A DNA stretch of 64,000 nt from Saccharopolyspora_D taberi (GCF_039534165.1 NZ_BAAAUX010000016.1:310001-374000), one strand, 5' to 3'; shown: positions 1 through 9,035, counted from the stretch's first letter. The notes: generated by a model not told the origin, from the letters alone. Numbers and translations are program-made.

Positions 1-430
1 GCTGTGACCGGGCACGTTGTTCACGACCGTGCGGAACGTTGGCACATCCTTGGCCTTCTCGGGAGTCTCCAGTGTCTGGCTGGCCCCGCCCGGGGCCGCC
101 GAATCCGGCTGCGCTGAGTCGGGCTCCTCGGCCTCGGGAATGATCCCATTCGTCGTCTCCGCGCGGCGGCGCTTGAGTGCCTGGTTGAGCAGTTCGACCG
201 ACAGCAGCAGCGCCAGGGGAGGGCAGGCGGCCACGGCGATGGAGAAGGCGTTTAGCTCGGGGGCGGAGGCGATGTTGGCGCACAGCGAGAGCCCGATGCC
301 GAGGGTGAACGACAGCCATGCCTTCCAGTGCCCGGTGGCGCTATACCGATGGCCGGCCTTCCACAGTTCGATGGTCGCCATCGTCAGCAACCCATCGACG
401 ATGAGCGGCCAGAGCGTGGACGCCACCTCA
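1..430 (-). pseudogene. DUF2637 protein, N-terminally truncated copy, cut by window edge
   Basis: Read on the minus strand, this stretch encodes a peptide closely similar to the intact DUF2637 gene at 9450-10247: WPLIVDGLLTMATIELWK, then a long hydrophobic helix and a Ser/Pro/Glu-rich tail. The similarity starts at about position 430. An in-frame TAG lies just upstream, so the first membrane segments present in the other copy are missing. The C-terminus runs off the left edge. DUF2637 proteins are known from actinomycete integrative conjugative elements, where they are associated with spread functions. I infer that this is a decayed duplicate left by a second integration or a rearrangement. 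A GTG near 427 could still start a short product. Confidence 0.7.
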
Positions 431-477
431 TCTCCCTACACAAAATATATCTCGTGGATTTCCGACGCGGGACACTA

Positions 478-681
478 GCGGCACGGCCGCGCCTTCGTCC
501 TCCAGCTGGCGCAGCGATGAAGCTCGTAGCCAGTGGAAAGACCAACAGGAAGATCGCGGCCGAACTCGTCATCGCAACCCGCACGGTGGATAGCCACGTC
601 GAACACATCCTGACCAAACTCGGCTTCAACTCCCGCACGCAAATCGCTGCGCTCTTCGCCAAACAGGTGCCGGACTCATGA
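478..681 (+). pseudogene. LuxR-type regulator, C-terminal HTH fragment
   Basis: The frame encodes a typical LuxR/GerE DNA-binding domain: SGKTNRKIAAELVIATRTVD, then HVEHILTKLGFNSRTQIAA. No sensor or ATPase domain precedes it. Upstream the frame runs directly into the truncated DUF2637 copy, so only about the last 60 residues survive. The ending closely matches the C-terminus of the large NB-ARC/LuxR protein at 60028-62322, which suggests the parent was that type of regulator. An ATG at about 517 could start a tiny HTH-only peptide, but I treat it as a remnant. Confidence 0.7.
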
Positions 682-708
682 TCGCTTCCGACGGAACGCT
701 CGACCAAA

Positions 709-956
709 ATGGCCACTCCGCACAGTCCCGCGCAGCCAGTGGTCAAACTCGTCGATGTCCACCCCGGTGGCTACGCCGAGCAGCAGCGCCGCCTGCTCAA
801 CCAGGCGATCTTCCACGGCCTCGACATCGAGGACGAGGAGATCACCACGGCGATTTCCGTGAGCCCTTCGGGCAGCCCCATGCCCTCCAGCGCACGCGGG
901 CCGCCAGGAGACAGCTACGAGATCGCACCGGTCATCCCACAACCCCGGAGCAGTAA
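709..956 (+). pseudogene. Serine recombinase C-terminal remnant, frameshifted
   Basis: One frame reads RRLLNQAIFHGLDIEDEEI, which resembles the C-terminal region of large actinobacterial serine recombinases (RRxLNQAFF followed by an acidic turn). The expected continuation, REPFGQPHALQRTRAA, appears in a different frame from about 855 onward, ending at about 956. A frameshift therefore separates the two halves. No catalytic resolvase domain is present. The fragment sits beside other element debris and a tRNA-like 3' end, consistent with an old integration. The family assignment comes from recalled motif patterns, not a search. Confidence 0.5.
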
Positions 957-960
957 GAAG

Positions 961-981
961 GCCACCCGCAAAGCGGGTGGC
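961..981. terminator. Perfect 9-bp hairpin after recombinase remnant
   Basis: GCCACCCGC, an AAA loop and GCGGGTGGC form a perfect 9-bp stem with a 3-base loop. No T-run follows. It is a plausible terminator for the decayed recombinase gene. Confidence 0.5.
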
Positions 982-1057
982 GCATCCTCGTTCTCCGGCG
1001 TTGAGATCCTGCTCCAAGACCTCAACGCGGGCAGGGGTTCTAATAACAACCCCAACG

Positions 1058-1105
1058 TGGGGCGCCAGGGGATCGAACCCTGAACCCCAGTCAAGTGCGG
1101 GGAGC
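1058..1105 (-). other. tRNA-like 3' end (T-arm and acceptor strand)
   Basis: On the minus strand a T-arm (CAGGG TTCGATC CCCTG) is followed by GCGCCCC and A, as at the end of a tRNA. Upstream bases (ACTTGACTGGGG) recall a proline-type anticodon region, but a complete cloverleaf cannot be folded. No 5' half with a matching acceptor strand is visible. I read it as a tRNA fragment, possibly an attachment-site remnant. Confidence 0.45.
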
Positions 1106-1438
1106 CCATTGGTTGGGCCATCCTTGCATCGGATGCAATATCACATGCGAACGCGCAGGTCAGCGCCGTGTCGCCCATCTCCGGGCCGCGACGTTCCAGG
1201 CTCTGGCCGAGCAACAACGCGGCACGTCCTCGTGCCGCATGCTGTAGCTGTTGCCGCAGGTCAGCAGGCCAATCCAGAGACAAACGACGACCTCCGTCAC
1301 GGCGCGACAAGGGGAGAGTTGGAGATTGCATCGATTGCAATAATGCGCACTCTACTGGACAGCCTGCGTATCAAGTCCATGCGTATCGGGGCGTTGCAAG
1401 TCAGCGCTGGTCTGCAGTTGTGCGAAGTGGAAGCAGCC
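1106..1438. other. Intergenic stretch without recognisable gene
   Basis: Short open frames occur on both strands, but none has a convincing start, ribosome-binding site or familiar motif. The stretch contains two short TGCAAT-rich segments (near 1130 and 1328). I see nothing else in it. Confidence 0.4.
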
Positions 1439-2023
1439 TCACTGCACCGCGGACTGAGCCGATGATGTGGCACTGACGACGGCGCTGCCACTTGCGAGCC
1501 GTCGGATCGTTTCGCGTGTGTGGCTGACCGTTGGCGGCTGGGTGTCGATCACAAGGTGTGTCGAGACGCCTTCGATGTAGGTGTTGATTGCCCGGGCCGC
1601 ATCCTCGGTGAAATGTCGCCGTAGCGCAGTCAGGCCGACATCGATCAGGTCGTGCGTGAACGGCCGGAACTCGGGGCGACGGGACGCGAGAGCGTAGAGC
1701 TCGTAGGAGATCACCCCGCCGGTCACGTCGCCCTGGAAGTCGTCATGGATGAGCGCGACGACCGCTTCGATCGCCGCCTCGGTTTCCAGCTCCTGGTCGA
1801 GGCGGGCACTCACCATGTCTCGAACACGCGCCGCGTACCGGCCGAACGCTTCGAGAAGAAGCTCGTCCATGCCGGAGAAGTGGTAGGTCATCGACCCCAG
1901 CGGCACGTCGCATCGTGCAGCAAGGACGCGGTGAGTCGTCCCCGCGACTCCATGTTCGGCGATGCATTCGAGGGCCGTGTCGATGATCCGGTCCCGACGG
2001 TGAGGGTCCCAGCGCCTTGCCAT
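1439..2023 (-). CDS. TetR-family transcriptional regulator
   Basis: A 194-residue protein. The N-terminal HTH (residues about 8-55) reads DRIIDTALECIAEHGVAGTT, then RVLAARCDVPLGSMTYHF, the classic TetR pattern. The rest is a helical ligand-binding domain. I chose the ATG at 2023 because GGAAGGAAG lies just upstream and the HTH begins directly after it; longer starts add residues without family character. It is divergent from the sugar transporter at 2287. Two palindromes in the gap are good operator candidates, so it probably represses itself and the transporter-glucosidase genes and responds to a sugar or glucoside. The ligand is unknown. Confidence 0.85.
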   Translation of the reverse strand: MARRWDPHRRDRIIDTALECIAEHGVAGTTHRVLAARCDVPLGSMTYHFSGMDELLLEAFGRYAARVRDMVSARLDQELETEAAIEAVVALIHDDFQGDVTGGVISYELYALASRRPEFRPFTHDLIDVGLTALRRHFTEDAARAINTYIEGVSTHLVIDTQPPTVSHTRETIRRLASGSAVVSATSSAQSAVQ

Positions 2024-2126
2024 CTGCTTCCTTCCGTCGGTCGAGAGCCGTGACGGCCGAGCCGGGGCCGGCGGCCACCCGAGCAGCTCGTCGTACGGCC
2101 CTGCCATCGATCTGACCAATTTACTA

Positions 2127-2172
2127 TGTACAAGAGTACACATCGATGCGTACACTCGTACGCATCGATGTG
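2127..2172. promoter_or_regulatory. Double palindromic operator between TetR gene and transporter
   Basis: Two inverted repeats share a GTAC-N4-GTAC core. TGTAC AAGA GTACA lies at 2127-2140. A perfect 15-bp palindrome, CACATCGATGCGTAC with a 4-base spacer and its complement, lies at 2139-2172. They overlap the expected promoter region of the TetR gene and precede the transporter by about 115 bases. This is the arrangement expected for cooperative TetR binding. Confidence 0.7.
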
Positions 2173-2286
2173 ATCTCCGCCACCGGTCGGTCTGGGTCGC
2201 GCCAGCGGAACCATCGAACATCCAGGTCGGGCCCATGTGCTCGACGTCGTTTGCCGTGCGCTTCATCGGCACCGATGGGAGTTTGA

Positions 2287-3672
2287 ATGACAACCACCAC
2301 CCCGGCCCTCGGCCCGACGAAGGTCTCCATCGGAGAAAGGGTCGCGTATGCGTCGAGCGACCTCGGGTTCAACCTCGTCTACGTTGCGATCGCCACGTAT
2401 CTGACGTTCTTCTATACCGAGGTGGCCGGGATCCCGGCCACGACCGTTGGCACGATCTTCCTGGCGGCTCGACTTCTTGACGGCGTCTGGGACCTCCTTG
2501 TCGGCGTGCTCATGGAGAAGCTGCACTCACGGTTCGGCAAGGCCCGGCCTTGGTTGCTGTATCTCGCGATCCCGTATGGCCTCTCCGCCGCCCTGCTGTT
2601 CACCGCGCCGAACCTCGGTGAAACAGGCAAGGTGATCTACGCCTTCGTCACCTACACGCTGTCGGCCGTGATCATCTACACCGCCATGAACGTCCCCTAC
2701 GGCGTTCTCAACGCACTCATCACGAAGGACCAGGTGCAGCGTGGCGTCCTGAACACCTACCGGATGATCGCGGCCTACGCCGGAGCACTCATCGTCACCG
2801 GTCTCACGATGCCCATCGTCAACGCCACCGGCGGTGACGCGCACAGCTGGACTCTTGCCTTCGGTCTCTACGGAATTCTTGCCGCCGCCCTGTTCTTCAT
2901 CACGTTCAAGTTCTGCACCGAGCGGGTGGGAACCGCCCGGCACGACGCCATTGCTGACGCAGAGACCGCTGCCCAGTCCATCGAGATCGGAGCCGGCGTC
3001 CGGTCGCTGCTGCGCAACAAGTACTGGCTGATGCTCGTGCTGTTCGGCGTTCTGCTGTTCACCGCCTACAGCCTGATGGGCGTCTACCCCTACTACGCCA
3101 AGTACGCGCTCGGGGACGAGGGCCTGTCCAGCATGATGTTCACCTTCCGCATGGTCATCGAGTTCGGCGGCGTCTTCCTGGCCCTTCCGTTCATCAAGCG
3201 CATCGGCAAGCGCAACATCTCGCTCGCCGGTTGTCTCGCGCTCGTCGTCGGGCAGTGCGTGATCGCGCTGGCGCCGACGAGCCTGACCGTCGTCCTGGTC
3301 GGTCTGGGCATCGCCGGCGTCGGTGTGGGCGCCATGTTCGCGGTTCTCTTCGCGATGATCGGCGACACGATCGAGTACGAGGAGTGGCGCAGCGGAATCC
3401 GAGCCGAAGGCCTCGTGTACGCCGGTGCCACCTTCGGTCAGAAGGTCGGTGGTGCGGTGGGTGGCATGGCAGTGGGCTGGTTCCTCGGCCTCGCCGGCTA
3501 CCTCGAGGGCAATATCGACGAGCAACCGGCCTCCGCGCTTCACATGATCGACTTCGTGTTCATCTGGCTCCCGCTCATCATCGCCGTCCCGATGGCTCTG
3601 GTGATGCTGCTCTATCGCCTCGACAGGGAGTACCCGCAGATCCTGGAGGCGCTCCGACAGCGTCAGAGCTGA
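2287..3672 (+). CDS. GPH-family sugar:cation symporter
   Basis: A 461-residue polytopic membrane protein with about 12 predicted membrane segments. The opening (GERVAYASSDLGFNLVYVAI), a DGVWDLLVG segment after membrane helix 2 and NVPYGVLNAL in the fourth helix region are typical of glycoside-pentoside-hexuronide:cation symporters such as MelB. It should import an oligosaccharide using a cation gradient. The alpha-glucosidase at 3716 follows after 43 bases and is likely co-transcribed, so the substrate is probably an alpha-glucoside such as an isomalto- or malto-oligosaccharide. The start ATG is preceded by a GGGAG-like site. Control by the divergent TetR protein is inferred from the operators. 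Confidence 0.85.
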   Translation: MTTTTPALGPTKVSIGERVAYASSDLGFNLVYVAIATYLTFFYTEVAGIPATTVGTIFLAARLLDGVWDLLVGVLMEKLHSRFGKARPWLLYLAIPYGLSAALLFTAPNLGETGKVIYAFVTYTLSAVIIYTAMNVPYGVLNALITKDQVQRGVLNTYRMIAAYAGALIVTGLTMPIVNATGGDAHSWTLAFGLYGILAAALFFITFKFCTERVGTARHDAIADAETAAQSIEIGAGVRSLLRNKYWLMLVLFGVLLFTAYSLMGVYPYYAKYALGDEGLSSMMFTFRMVIEFGGVFLALPFIKRIGKRNISLAGCLALVVGQCVIALAPTSLTVVLVGLGIAGVGVGAMFAVLFAMIGDTIEYEEWRSGIRAEGLVYAGATFGQKVGGAVGGMAVGWFLGLAGYLEGNIDEQPASALHMIDFVFIWLPLIIAVPMALVMLLYRLDREYPQILEALRQRQS

Positions 3673-3715
3673 CGAGCCCCGACGACCCGCAAACACCCGC
3701 GAAGAAGGAACTCTC

Positions 3716-5380
3716 TTGTCACAGCACATCCTCCCCGCAGACCCGACCTCGACGGGCCAGGGCCCCAAGTCCGATGAATGGTGGCGGTCAGCCGTCGTCT
3801 ACCAGGTATACCCACGGTCCTTCGCCGACTCCAACGGCGACGGCATCGGGGACCTGCCCGGGATCACCGCGAAGCTGCCGTACCTGCGGGACCTCGGCAT
3901 CGACGCCGTGTGGCTCTCGCCGTTCTATCCCTCACCGCAGGCAGACGGCGGGTACGACGTCGCCGACTATCGCGACGTGCACCCGATGTACGGCACGCTC
4001 ACCGATGCGGAGCGCCTGATCGGCACTGCTCATGACCTCGGCCTGCGTGTCTTCATCGACATCGTTCCCAACCACACGAGCGACGAGCACCCGTGGTTCC
4101 AGCAGGCATTGGCTGCCGGCCCGGGTTCGCCCGAACGGGCGCGCTACTGGTTCGTCGACTCCGACGGCGGGCCTCCGAACAACTGGCCCTCAGAGTTCGG
4201 CGGACCAGCCTGGACCCAGGTTCCCGACGGACAGTGGTACCTGCACCTGTTCGACCGCAAGCAGCCCGACCTGAACTGGGAGAACCCCGAGGTCCGGGAG
4301 ATGTTCCTCGACACGCTCCGCTTCTGGCTGGATCGCGGTGTCGACGGGTTCCGGATCGATGTGGCCCACCACCTCATCAAGGCCGACGGGTTGCCGGACT
4401 TCGAAGGCGACTGGGACGACTACGTGGCCGGTTGCCTCCCGACGAACACCGCGCCATTCGCTGACCAGGACCGGGTCCATGAGATCTACCGCGACTGGCG
4501 CGCCCTGCTGGACAGCTACCCCGGTGAGCGCGCGATGGTTGCCGAGGCGTGGGTGACGCCGCACGAGCGCCTGGCGGCCTATGTGCGCTCCGACGAGTTC
4601 CAGCAGGCGTTCAACTTCGACTTCCTCCGCGCCGCGTGGGACGCCACCGACCTGCGTGCCCAGATCGCCGCGACGCTGGACGCCAACAGCGCGGTCGGTG
4701 CGCCGACTACCTGGGTGCTCTCCAACCACGACGTTATCCGCCACGCGACCCGGCTCGTGCGGGCCAACCCCGCCACCGCACCGTGGGTGCTCGAGGCCGG
4801 CGAGCCTACGCCGGATTACGCAACAGGACTCCGGCGTGCCCGGGCCGCCACGACGCTCATGCTTGCGCTTCCGGGGAGCGCCTACCTTTACCAGGGCGAG
4901 GAGCTCGGACTTCCCGAGGTCATCGACCTGCCGGCCCATATCCGCCAGGACCCGGCATTCGTCCGGGCCGACGGCCAGCTGCTCGGCCGCGACGGATGCC
5001 GCGTGCCGTTGCCCTGGGAGAAGCACGAGGTCGCTTTCGGCTTCAGCCCGGCGGACAAGTCCTGGCTGCCCCAGCCGGAAGTGTTCGGCGAACTTGCCGT
5101 CGACCAACAGATCGGCCAACCGGACTCGACGCTCGAGCTCTACCGGACCCTCTTGAGAGTCCGCCGCGAGCGCGAGCTCGGCTCGGGCGCACTCTCGCTC
5201 GTCGACCTCGGCGACGACATCGTCGCCGTGGACGTTGCGACATCGATCGGGACGACCCTTGTTGTGGTGAACCTCGGCGACGCGGACTGGCCGATTCCAG
5301 CCGACGCCCGCGTGCTCGTGGCGACCTGCCCCGACGTGTCCGACCGCCTGCCGACTGACCACGCCGTGTGGATGGCATGA
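3716..5380 (+). CDS. GH13 alpha-glucosidase (oligo-1,6-glucosidase type)
   Basis: A 554-residue cytoplasmic enzyme with no signal peptide. It hydrolyses terminal alpha-glucosidic bonds of imported oligosaccharides. GH13 signatures are all present: VYQVYPRSF near residue 29, DIVPNHTSD (115-123), the nucleophile Asp215 in GFRIDVAHH, the acid/base Glu277 in VAEAW and the stabiliser Asp339 in LSNHD. Length fits the oligo-1,6-glucosidase/alpha-glucosidase group. The start is a TTG with GAAGAAGGAA just upstream. It lies 43 bases behind the transporter, so uptake and intracellular hydrolysis are coupled. Exact linkage preference (alpha-1,4 or alpha-1,6) cannot be fixed from the sequence. Confidence 0.9.
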   Translation: MSQHILPADPTSTGQGPKSDEWWRSAVVYQVYPRSFADSNGDGIGDLPGITAKLPYLRDLGIDAVWLSPFYPSPQADGGYDVADYRDVHPMYGTLTDAERLIGTAHDLGLRVFIDIVPNHTSDEHPWFQQALAAGPGSPERARYWFVDSDGGPPNNWPSEFGGPAWTQVPDGQWYLHLFDRKQPDLNWENPEVREMFLDTLRFWLDRGVDGFRIDVAHHLIKADGLPDFEGDWDDYVAGCLPTNTAPFADQDRVHEIYRDWRALLDSYPGERAMVAEAWVTPHERLAAYVRSDEFQQAFNFDFLRAAWDATDLRAQIAATLDANSAVGAPTTWVLSNHDVIRHATRLVRANPATAPWVLEAGEPTPDYATGLRRARAATTLMLALPGSAYLYQGEELGLPEVIDLPAHIRQDPAFVRADGQLLGRDGCRVPLPWEKHEVAFGFSPADKSWLPQPEVFGELAVDQQIGQPDSTLELYRTLLRVRRERELGSGALSLVDLGDDIVAVDVATSIGTTLVVVNLGDADWPIPADARVLVATCPDVSDRLPTDHAVWMA

Positions 5381-5478
5381 CCTGCCTGACCGACATGCTC
5401 ACCGCGCAAAATCAAGGTGCAGCACACGATCCAACCTTGCTTGGTTCGTCAGCGGACCGTTCTGGTGAGTTCGTTCCG

Positions 5479-6474
5479 ATGACGCGGGGAACGGTCGAGG
5501 ATGTTGAGTGGGACGCGGTGTTCGATGGGGCAGCTGTGCCGACGGCGGTGCTGGATGGGCAGGGCCACCCCCGGTACGTGAACCCGGCGTTCTGCACTCT
5601 ACTGGGCCACGGCGCCCCAGACTTACTGCAGCCAAGCCCGCGCGATTCATCCTGCCTGCGCAACGCTGTTCTGCAACACGCCGTCGTCGGGGACACGATC
5701 GCACACGGACGCGCTGTGGCGGAGACGTGGTACCACAAGCCCGACGGCCAGATCGTCTGGGTGCGGCTGTCGGGTTCGACCGTGAAGGATTCCGTTGGCC
5801 AGCGCTGCTGGATCCTGTTGCAGGCCGAGGACGTCACCACCGGCCGTAGCCGCGAAATGCTGTGGGAGCAGTGTTTCGCCGCTGCACCGACCGGGATGGC
5901 ACTGCTGGATCTGCAAGGGCATTGGACATCGGTCAACGACGCCTTCTGCGACCTGCTGGGTTATCGGCGCGACGAGATCCTCGGACTACAGTTTTCCGAC
6001 CTGACCTACCCTGGCGATGAAGACCAGGGAGACACCGCACTCGCTGATCTCCGCGCGGGCCGCACCACGACCGTCAGCGTGGAGAAACGCTACCGACACA
6101 AGGACGGGCACCCGATCACGGTCTTGATCCGGTCCAGTGTCGATCAATACGGCCACCTCGCCGGTGACCATCTCCTGACCGCGGCCGCCGACCAACTGCT
6201 GCGCGGCGTTCCCCCCGGTGCCACGGTCGCACGACTCGGCGGCGACGAATTCGTCATCACCTGCCTCGCCGACGACACTCCCGCCGCAGAAACACTACGG
6301 GACCGCATCGCAGAACTGCTCGACACCACGACCACCGCAGCAGGACATACCGTCGAACTCAAGGCCAGCGTCGGCATCGCCGTGACCCGCGACCCCACCA
6401 CACCACCAGAAGAACTCCTCCACACAGCGGATCGAGACATGTACACCCGCAAAAAGAACCCCCGGAATACCTGA
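5479..6474 (+). CDS. PAS-PAS-GGDEF protein with internally deleted GGDEF domain
   Basis: Two PAS domains (one from about residue 12, the second from about FAAAPTGMALLDLQG, ending with an RHKDGHPITV PAC motif) precede a GGDEF domain containing LGGDEF. The usual start of that domain, including the DPLTGLxNR segment and the first metal-binding Asp, is absent. The chain jumps in frame from the PAC motif to DQYGHLAGDHLL, roughly 45 residues short. Cyclic-di-GMP synthesis is therefore doubtful and a sensory or regulatory role is more likely. I chose the ATG at 5479 (GGTGAG upstream). In-frame starts at 5368 (GTG) and 5377 (ATG, overlapping the glucosidase stop as ATGA) are possible and would couple it to the glucosidase. 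Confidence 0.7.
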   Translation: MTRGTVEDVEWDAVFDGAAVPTAVLDGQGHPRYVNPAFCTLLGHGAPDLLQPSPRDSSCLRNAVLQHAVVGDTIAHGRAVAETWYHKPDGQIVWVRLSGSTVKDSVGQRCWILLQAEDVTTGRSREMLWEQCFAAAPTGMALLDLQGHWTSVNDAFCDLLGYRRDEILGLQFSDLTYPGDEDQGDTALADLRAGRTTTVSVEKRYRHKDGHPITVLIRSSVDQYGHLAGDHLLTAAADQLLRGVPPGATVARLGGDEFVITCLADDTPAAETLRDRIAELLDTTTTAAGHTVELKASVGIAVTRDPTTPPEELLHTADRDMYTRKKNPRNT

Positions 6475-6844
6475 CACACGACCCGACCATTCGATGACTG
6501 CACGGCACGCTCCTCTGAGCCAGGCTTCGTGATCGAGGTTTTCAACTGACCGTGCCCGCAAAGCCAGGTCGTTCACTGCTATATTTGTGGACTTTGTTGC
6601 CGCGTCATACTAATGTCCCACAGCGGTCACGCCAATCCAGTCGGAGGCAGGAAAAGGAATTCACATCACACCTCGCGAGTGCTCAGTTTCGTTAGACCAA
6701 CATTACGCACTCACGATAGCTGACCTGCGGAAACACCAGTCGCGCGCAATGATCCCCGAACTCCTCTTTCCGCGGATAACCACCGGGAACGATCTTAGTC
6801 AGTCGTCTGTTTACGTCCACATCGAAATACTCTCGGAGGTCAAC
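6475..6844 (+). promoter_or_regulatory. Intergenic leader of the GH97 gene with candidate promoter
   Basis: No gene is visible in this stretch. It is locally AT-richer, and TTGTGG (6585-6590), a 17-base spacer and TACTAA (6608-6613) form a plausible sigma-70-like promoter. This would leave a leader of about 225 bases before the GH97 start. The promoter call is tentative. Confidence 0.35.
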
Positions 6845-9019
6845 ATGGATTTTCCAGAAAGGGTGTCGAACCGACTCCCATTGATGCTGAAACCACCATC
6901 TCCCGGCCGTGCGGGGCTGCTCGTCCTGCTGGTTCTGGCACTCGCCGCGATCACGCTGCCGGCCAGCGCCGCCCAAACGGACCCCGTCAACCCCGCAAGC
7001 CCCTATTCCGTCTCCTCGCCCGACGGACAGATCGAGGTCGGCTTCGCGCTGAAGTCCGGGAAGCCCTTCTACAACGTGTCGCACCACGGAAAGCCGTTCC
7101 TGCTTGACTCCTCTCTGGGCATGCAGTTCAAGGATGCCCCCGCGCTCGACGACGACTTCGAAGTGACCTCCGTGCATCGGGACACGCAGGACTCGACGTG
7201 GAAGCTCCAGTGGGGTGAGCGCAAGGAGATCCGGAACCACTACAACGAGCTGACGATCGACCTGCGGGAGAAGTCGGCCCCTGGGCGCCAGTTGCAGGTG
7301 GTCTTCCGCGTCTTCGATGACGGCGTCGGCTTCCGGTATGTGCTGCCGCGCCAGGACGCGATGAACGAGTTCGCAATGACCGAAGAGGACACCGAGTTCC
7401 GCTTCGCCGGCAACTTCACCGCGCACTCGATCCCGGCCGACTACGGCCCCGGTATCGGTGACGAGCACCTCTGGCGGACCACTCCGCTCTCGCGGGTCGA
7501 CGCGGCCAACACGCCGCTGACCATCGAGACGCCCGACCGTGGTTTCGCCACGCTCCACGAGGCCAACCTGGTCGACTACGCGAGCATGACCGCGGCGAGC
7601 ACAAAGGATGGCAGTCCAAGCCTGCGTTCGGCGCTGGTGCCCATGCCGGATGGAGTCAAGGTGCGGGGCACGGCGCCGCACAGTTCGCCTTGGCGCACGC
7701 TGACCATCACGGACACGGCTCCGCAGCTCATGGAGTCGAACCTGGTGCTCAACCTCAACGACCCGTGCCAGATCTGCGGCGGGGACACGTCGTGGATCAA
7801 GCCGGGCAAGTACGTGGGGGTGTGGTGGGAGATCCACAAGGGCCTCTCCACCTGGACCGAGGGCCCCAAGCACGGTGCCACCACTGAGAACGCCAAGCGC
7901 TTCATCGACTTCGCTGCGGCGCACAAGATCCCGTACGTGATGACCGAGGGATGGGACAAGAACTGGGAAGAACAGCCTCCCGGGAGCTACCTGACCTCCA
8001 ACGCCGCATCCGACTTCGATCCCAAGGAAGTCATCCGCTACGCCGAGAGCAAGGGCGTGAAGTGGGAGGCCCACAACGAGACCTTCGGTGACGTCTCGAA
8101 CTACGACCGGCAGATCGACGATGTGTACGCCGAATACGAGCGGCTCGGGATTCCGGCGGTGAAGACCGGCTACGCCGGGGACACCAAGATCGACGGCCAG
8201 CCGCACCCGCACTACGACCAAACGATGATCAACCGCTACCGGGAGCACATCAAGAAGGCCGCAGACCACCACCTGATGGTCGAGGCGCACGAGATCGTCA
8301 AGGACACGGGCGAGCGGCGCACGTTCCCCAACTTCATGACCCGGGAAGCCGTCCGGGGCCAGGAGTACGAGGCATGGAGCGAAGGCAACCCGCCCAAGCA
8401 CACGGTCGACATCCCCTTCACCCGGATGATGGCCGGTCCGGTCAGCTACACGCCAGGAATCTTCAACATCAAGTGGGACCCGCCCGGTCCTGGAGTGCCT
8501 TGGGCCACCATGGAACCCACCCGGGTGCACACCACACGGGCGAAGCAGCTGGCCATGTATCCCGTGTATCTCAGCGGGCTGCAGATGCTTGCGGACCTCC
8601 CCGAGCACTACGAAGGCAAGCCGGAGTTCGCTTTCCTCGAGGAGGTGCCGACCACCTGGGACGACACCAAGGCGATCAACGCCAAGATCGGGGAATACGT
8701 GACGATGGCCCGCAAGAGCGGGGCCGCGTGGTACGTGGGCAGCATGACCAACGAGCAGGCGAGGTCCCTGCCCGTTCCGCTGCAATTCCTCGACCCCGGC
8801 ACGACATACACCGCCACTGTCTATGGCGACGCTCCGGGGACCGATCTCGAGAACAACCCCGATCAGGTCGAGATCAAGCGCGTCCTGGTCAAGAGCACCG
8901 ACAGCCTCATCGCACGCATGGCCGCCAGCGGCGGCCAAGCGGTGAAGCTCGAACCCGCGAGCAAGACGGACCTGGAGACACTGCCGAACTGCAGCCAGGA
9001 CACATCCGTGTGCCAATGA
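6845..9019 (+). CDS. Secreted GH97 alpha-glucosidase (SusB-like)
   Basis: A 724-residue exported glycoside hydrolase of family 97. The signal peptide ends in ASA (residues 40-42), with cleavage before AQTDP. Next come the N-terminal beta-sandwich (YSVSSPDGQIEVGFALKSGK), a (beta/alpha)8 barrel (YVGVWWEIHKG, TEGWDKNW, HNETFGDVSNY, MVEAHE, RRTFPNFMTREAVRGQEYE) and a C-terminal beta domain. Glutamates in HNET, AHE and RGQE match positions used for calcium and catalysis in inverting SusB, so I infer an inverting alpha-glucosidase. The ATG at 6845 is chosen for GGAGG just upstream. It would digest starch-like glucans outside the cell and supply the GPH transporter and GH13 enzyme. A terminator hairpin follows. 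Confidence 0.88.
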   Translation: MDFPERVSNRLPLMLKPPSPGRAGLLVLLVLALAAITLPASAAQTDPVNPASPYSVSSPDGQIEVGFALKSGKPFYNVSHHGKPFLLDSSLGMQFKDAPALDDDFEVTSVHRDTQDSTWKLQWGERKEIRNHYNELTIDLREKSAPGRQLQVVFRVFDDGVGFRYVLPRQDAMNEFAMTEEDTEFRFAGNFTAHSIPADYGPGIGDEHLWRTTPLSRVDAANTPLTIETPDRGFATLHEANLVDYASMTAASTKDGSPSLRSALVPMPDGVKVRGTAPHSSPWRTLTITDTAPQLMESNLVLNLNDPCQICGGDTSWIKPGKYVGVWWEIHKGLSTWTEGPKHGATTENAKRFIDFAAAHKIPYVMTEGWDKNWEEQPPGSYLTSNAASDFDPKEVIRYAESKGVKWEAHNETFGDVSNYDRQIDDVYAEYERLGIPAVKTGYAGDTKIDGQPHPHYDQTMINRYREHIKKAADHHLMVEAHEIVKDTGERRTFPNFMTREAVRGQEYEAWSEGNPPKHTVDIPFTRMMAGPVSYTPGIFNIKWDPPGPGVPWATMEPTRVHTTRAKQLAMYPVYLSGLQMLADLPEHYEGKPEFAFLEEVPTTWDDTKAINAKIGEYVTMARKSGAAWYVGSMTNEQARSLPVPLQFLDPGTTYTATVYGDAPGTDLENNPDQVEIKRVLVKSTDSLIARMAASGGQAVKLEPASKTDLETLPNCSQDTSVCQ

Positions 9020-9035
9020 TGTTGTGCTGATCGAA

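Noticed and set aside
1058..1105. Complete tRNA-Pro gene
   Set aside because: Only the T-arm and 3' acceptor strand fit. No D-arm or matching 5' acceptor strand could be found, and the anticodon arm overlaps the T-stem.
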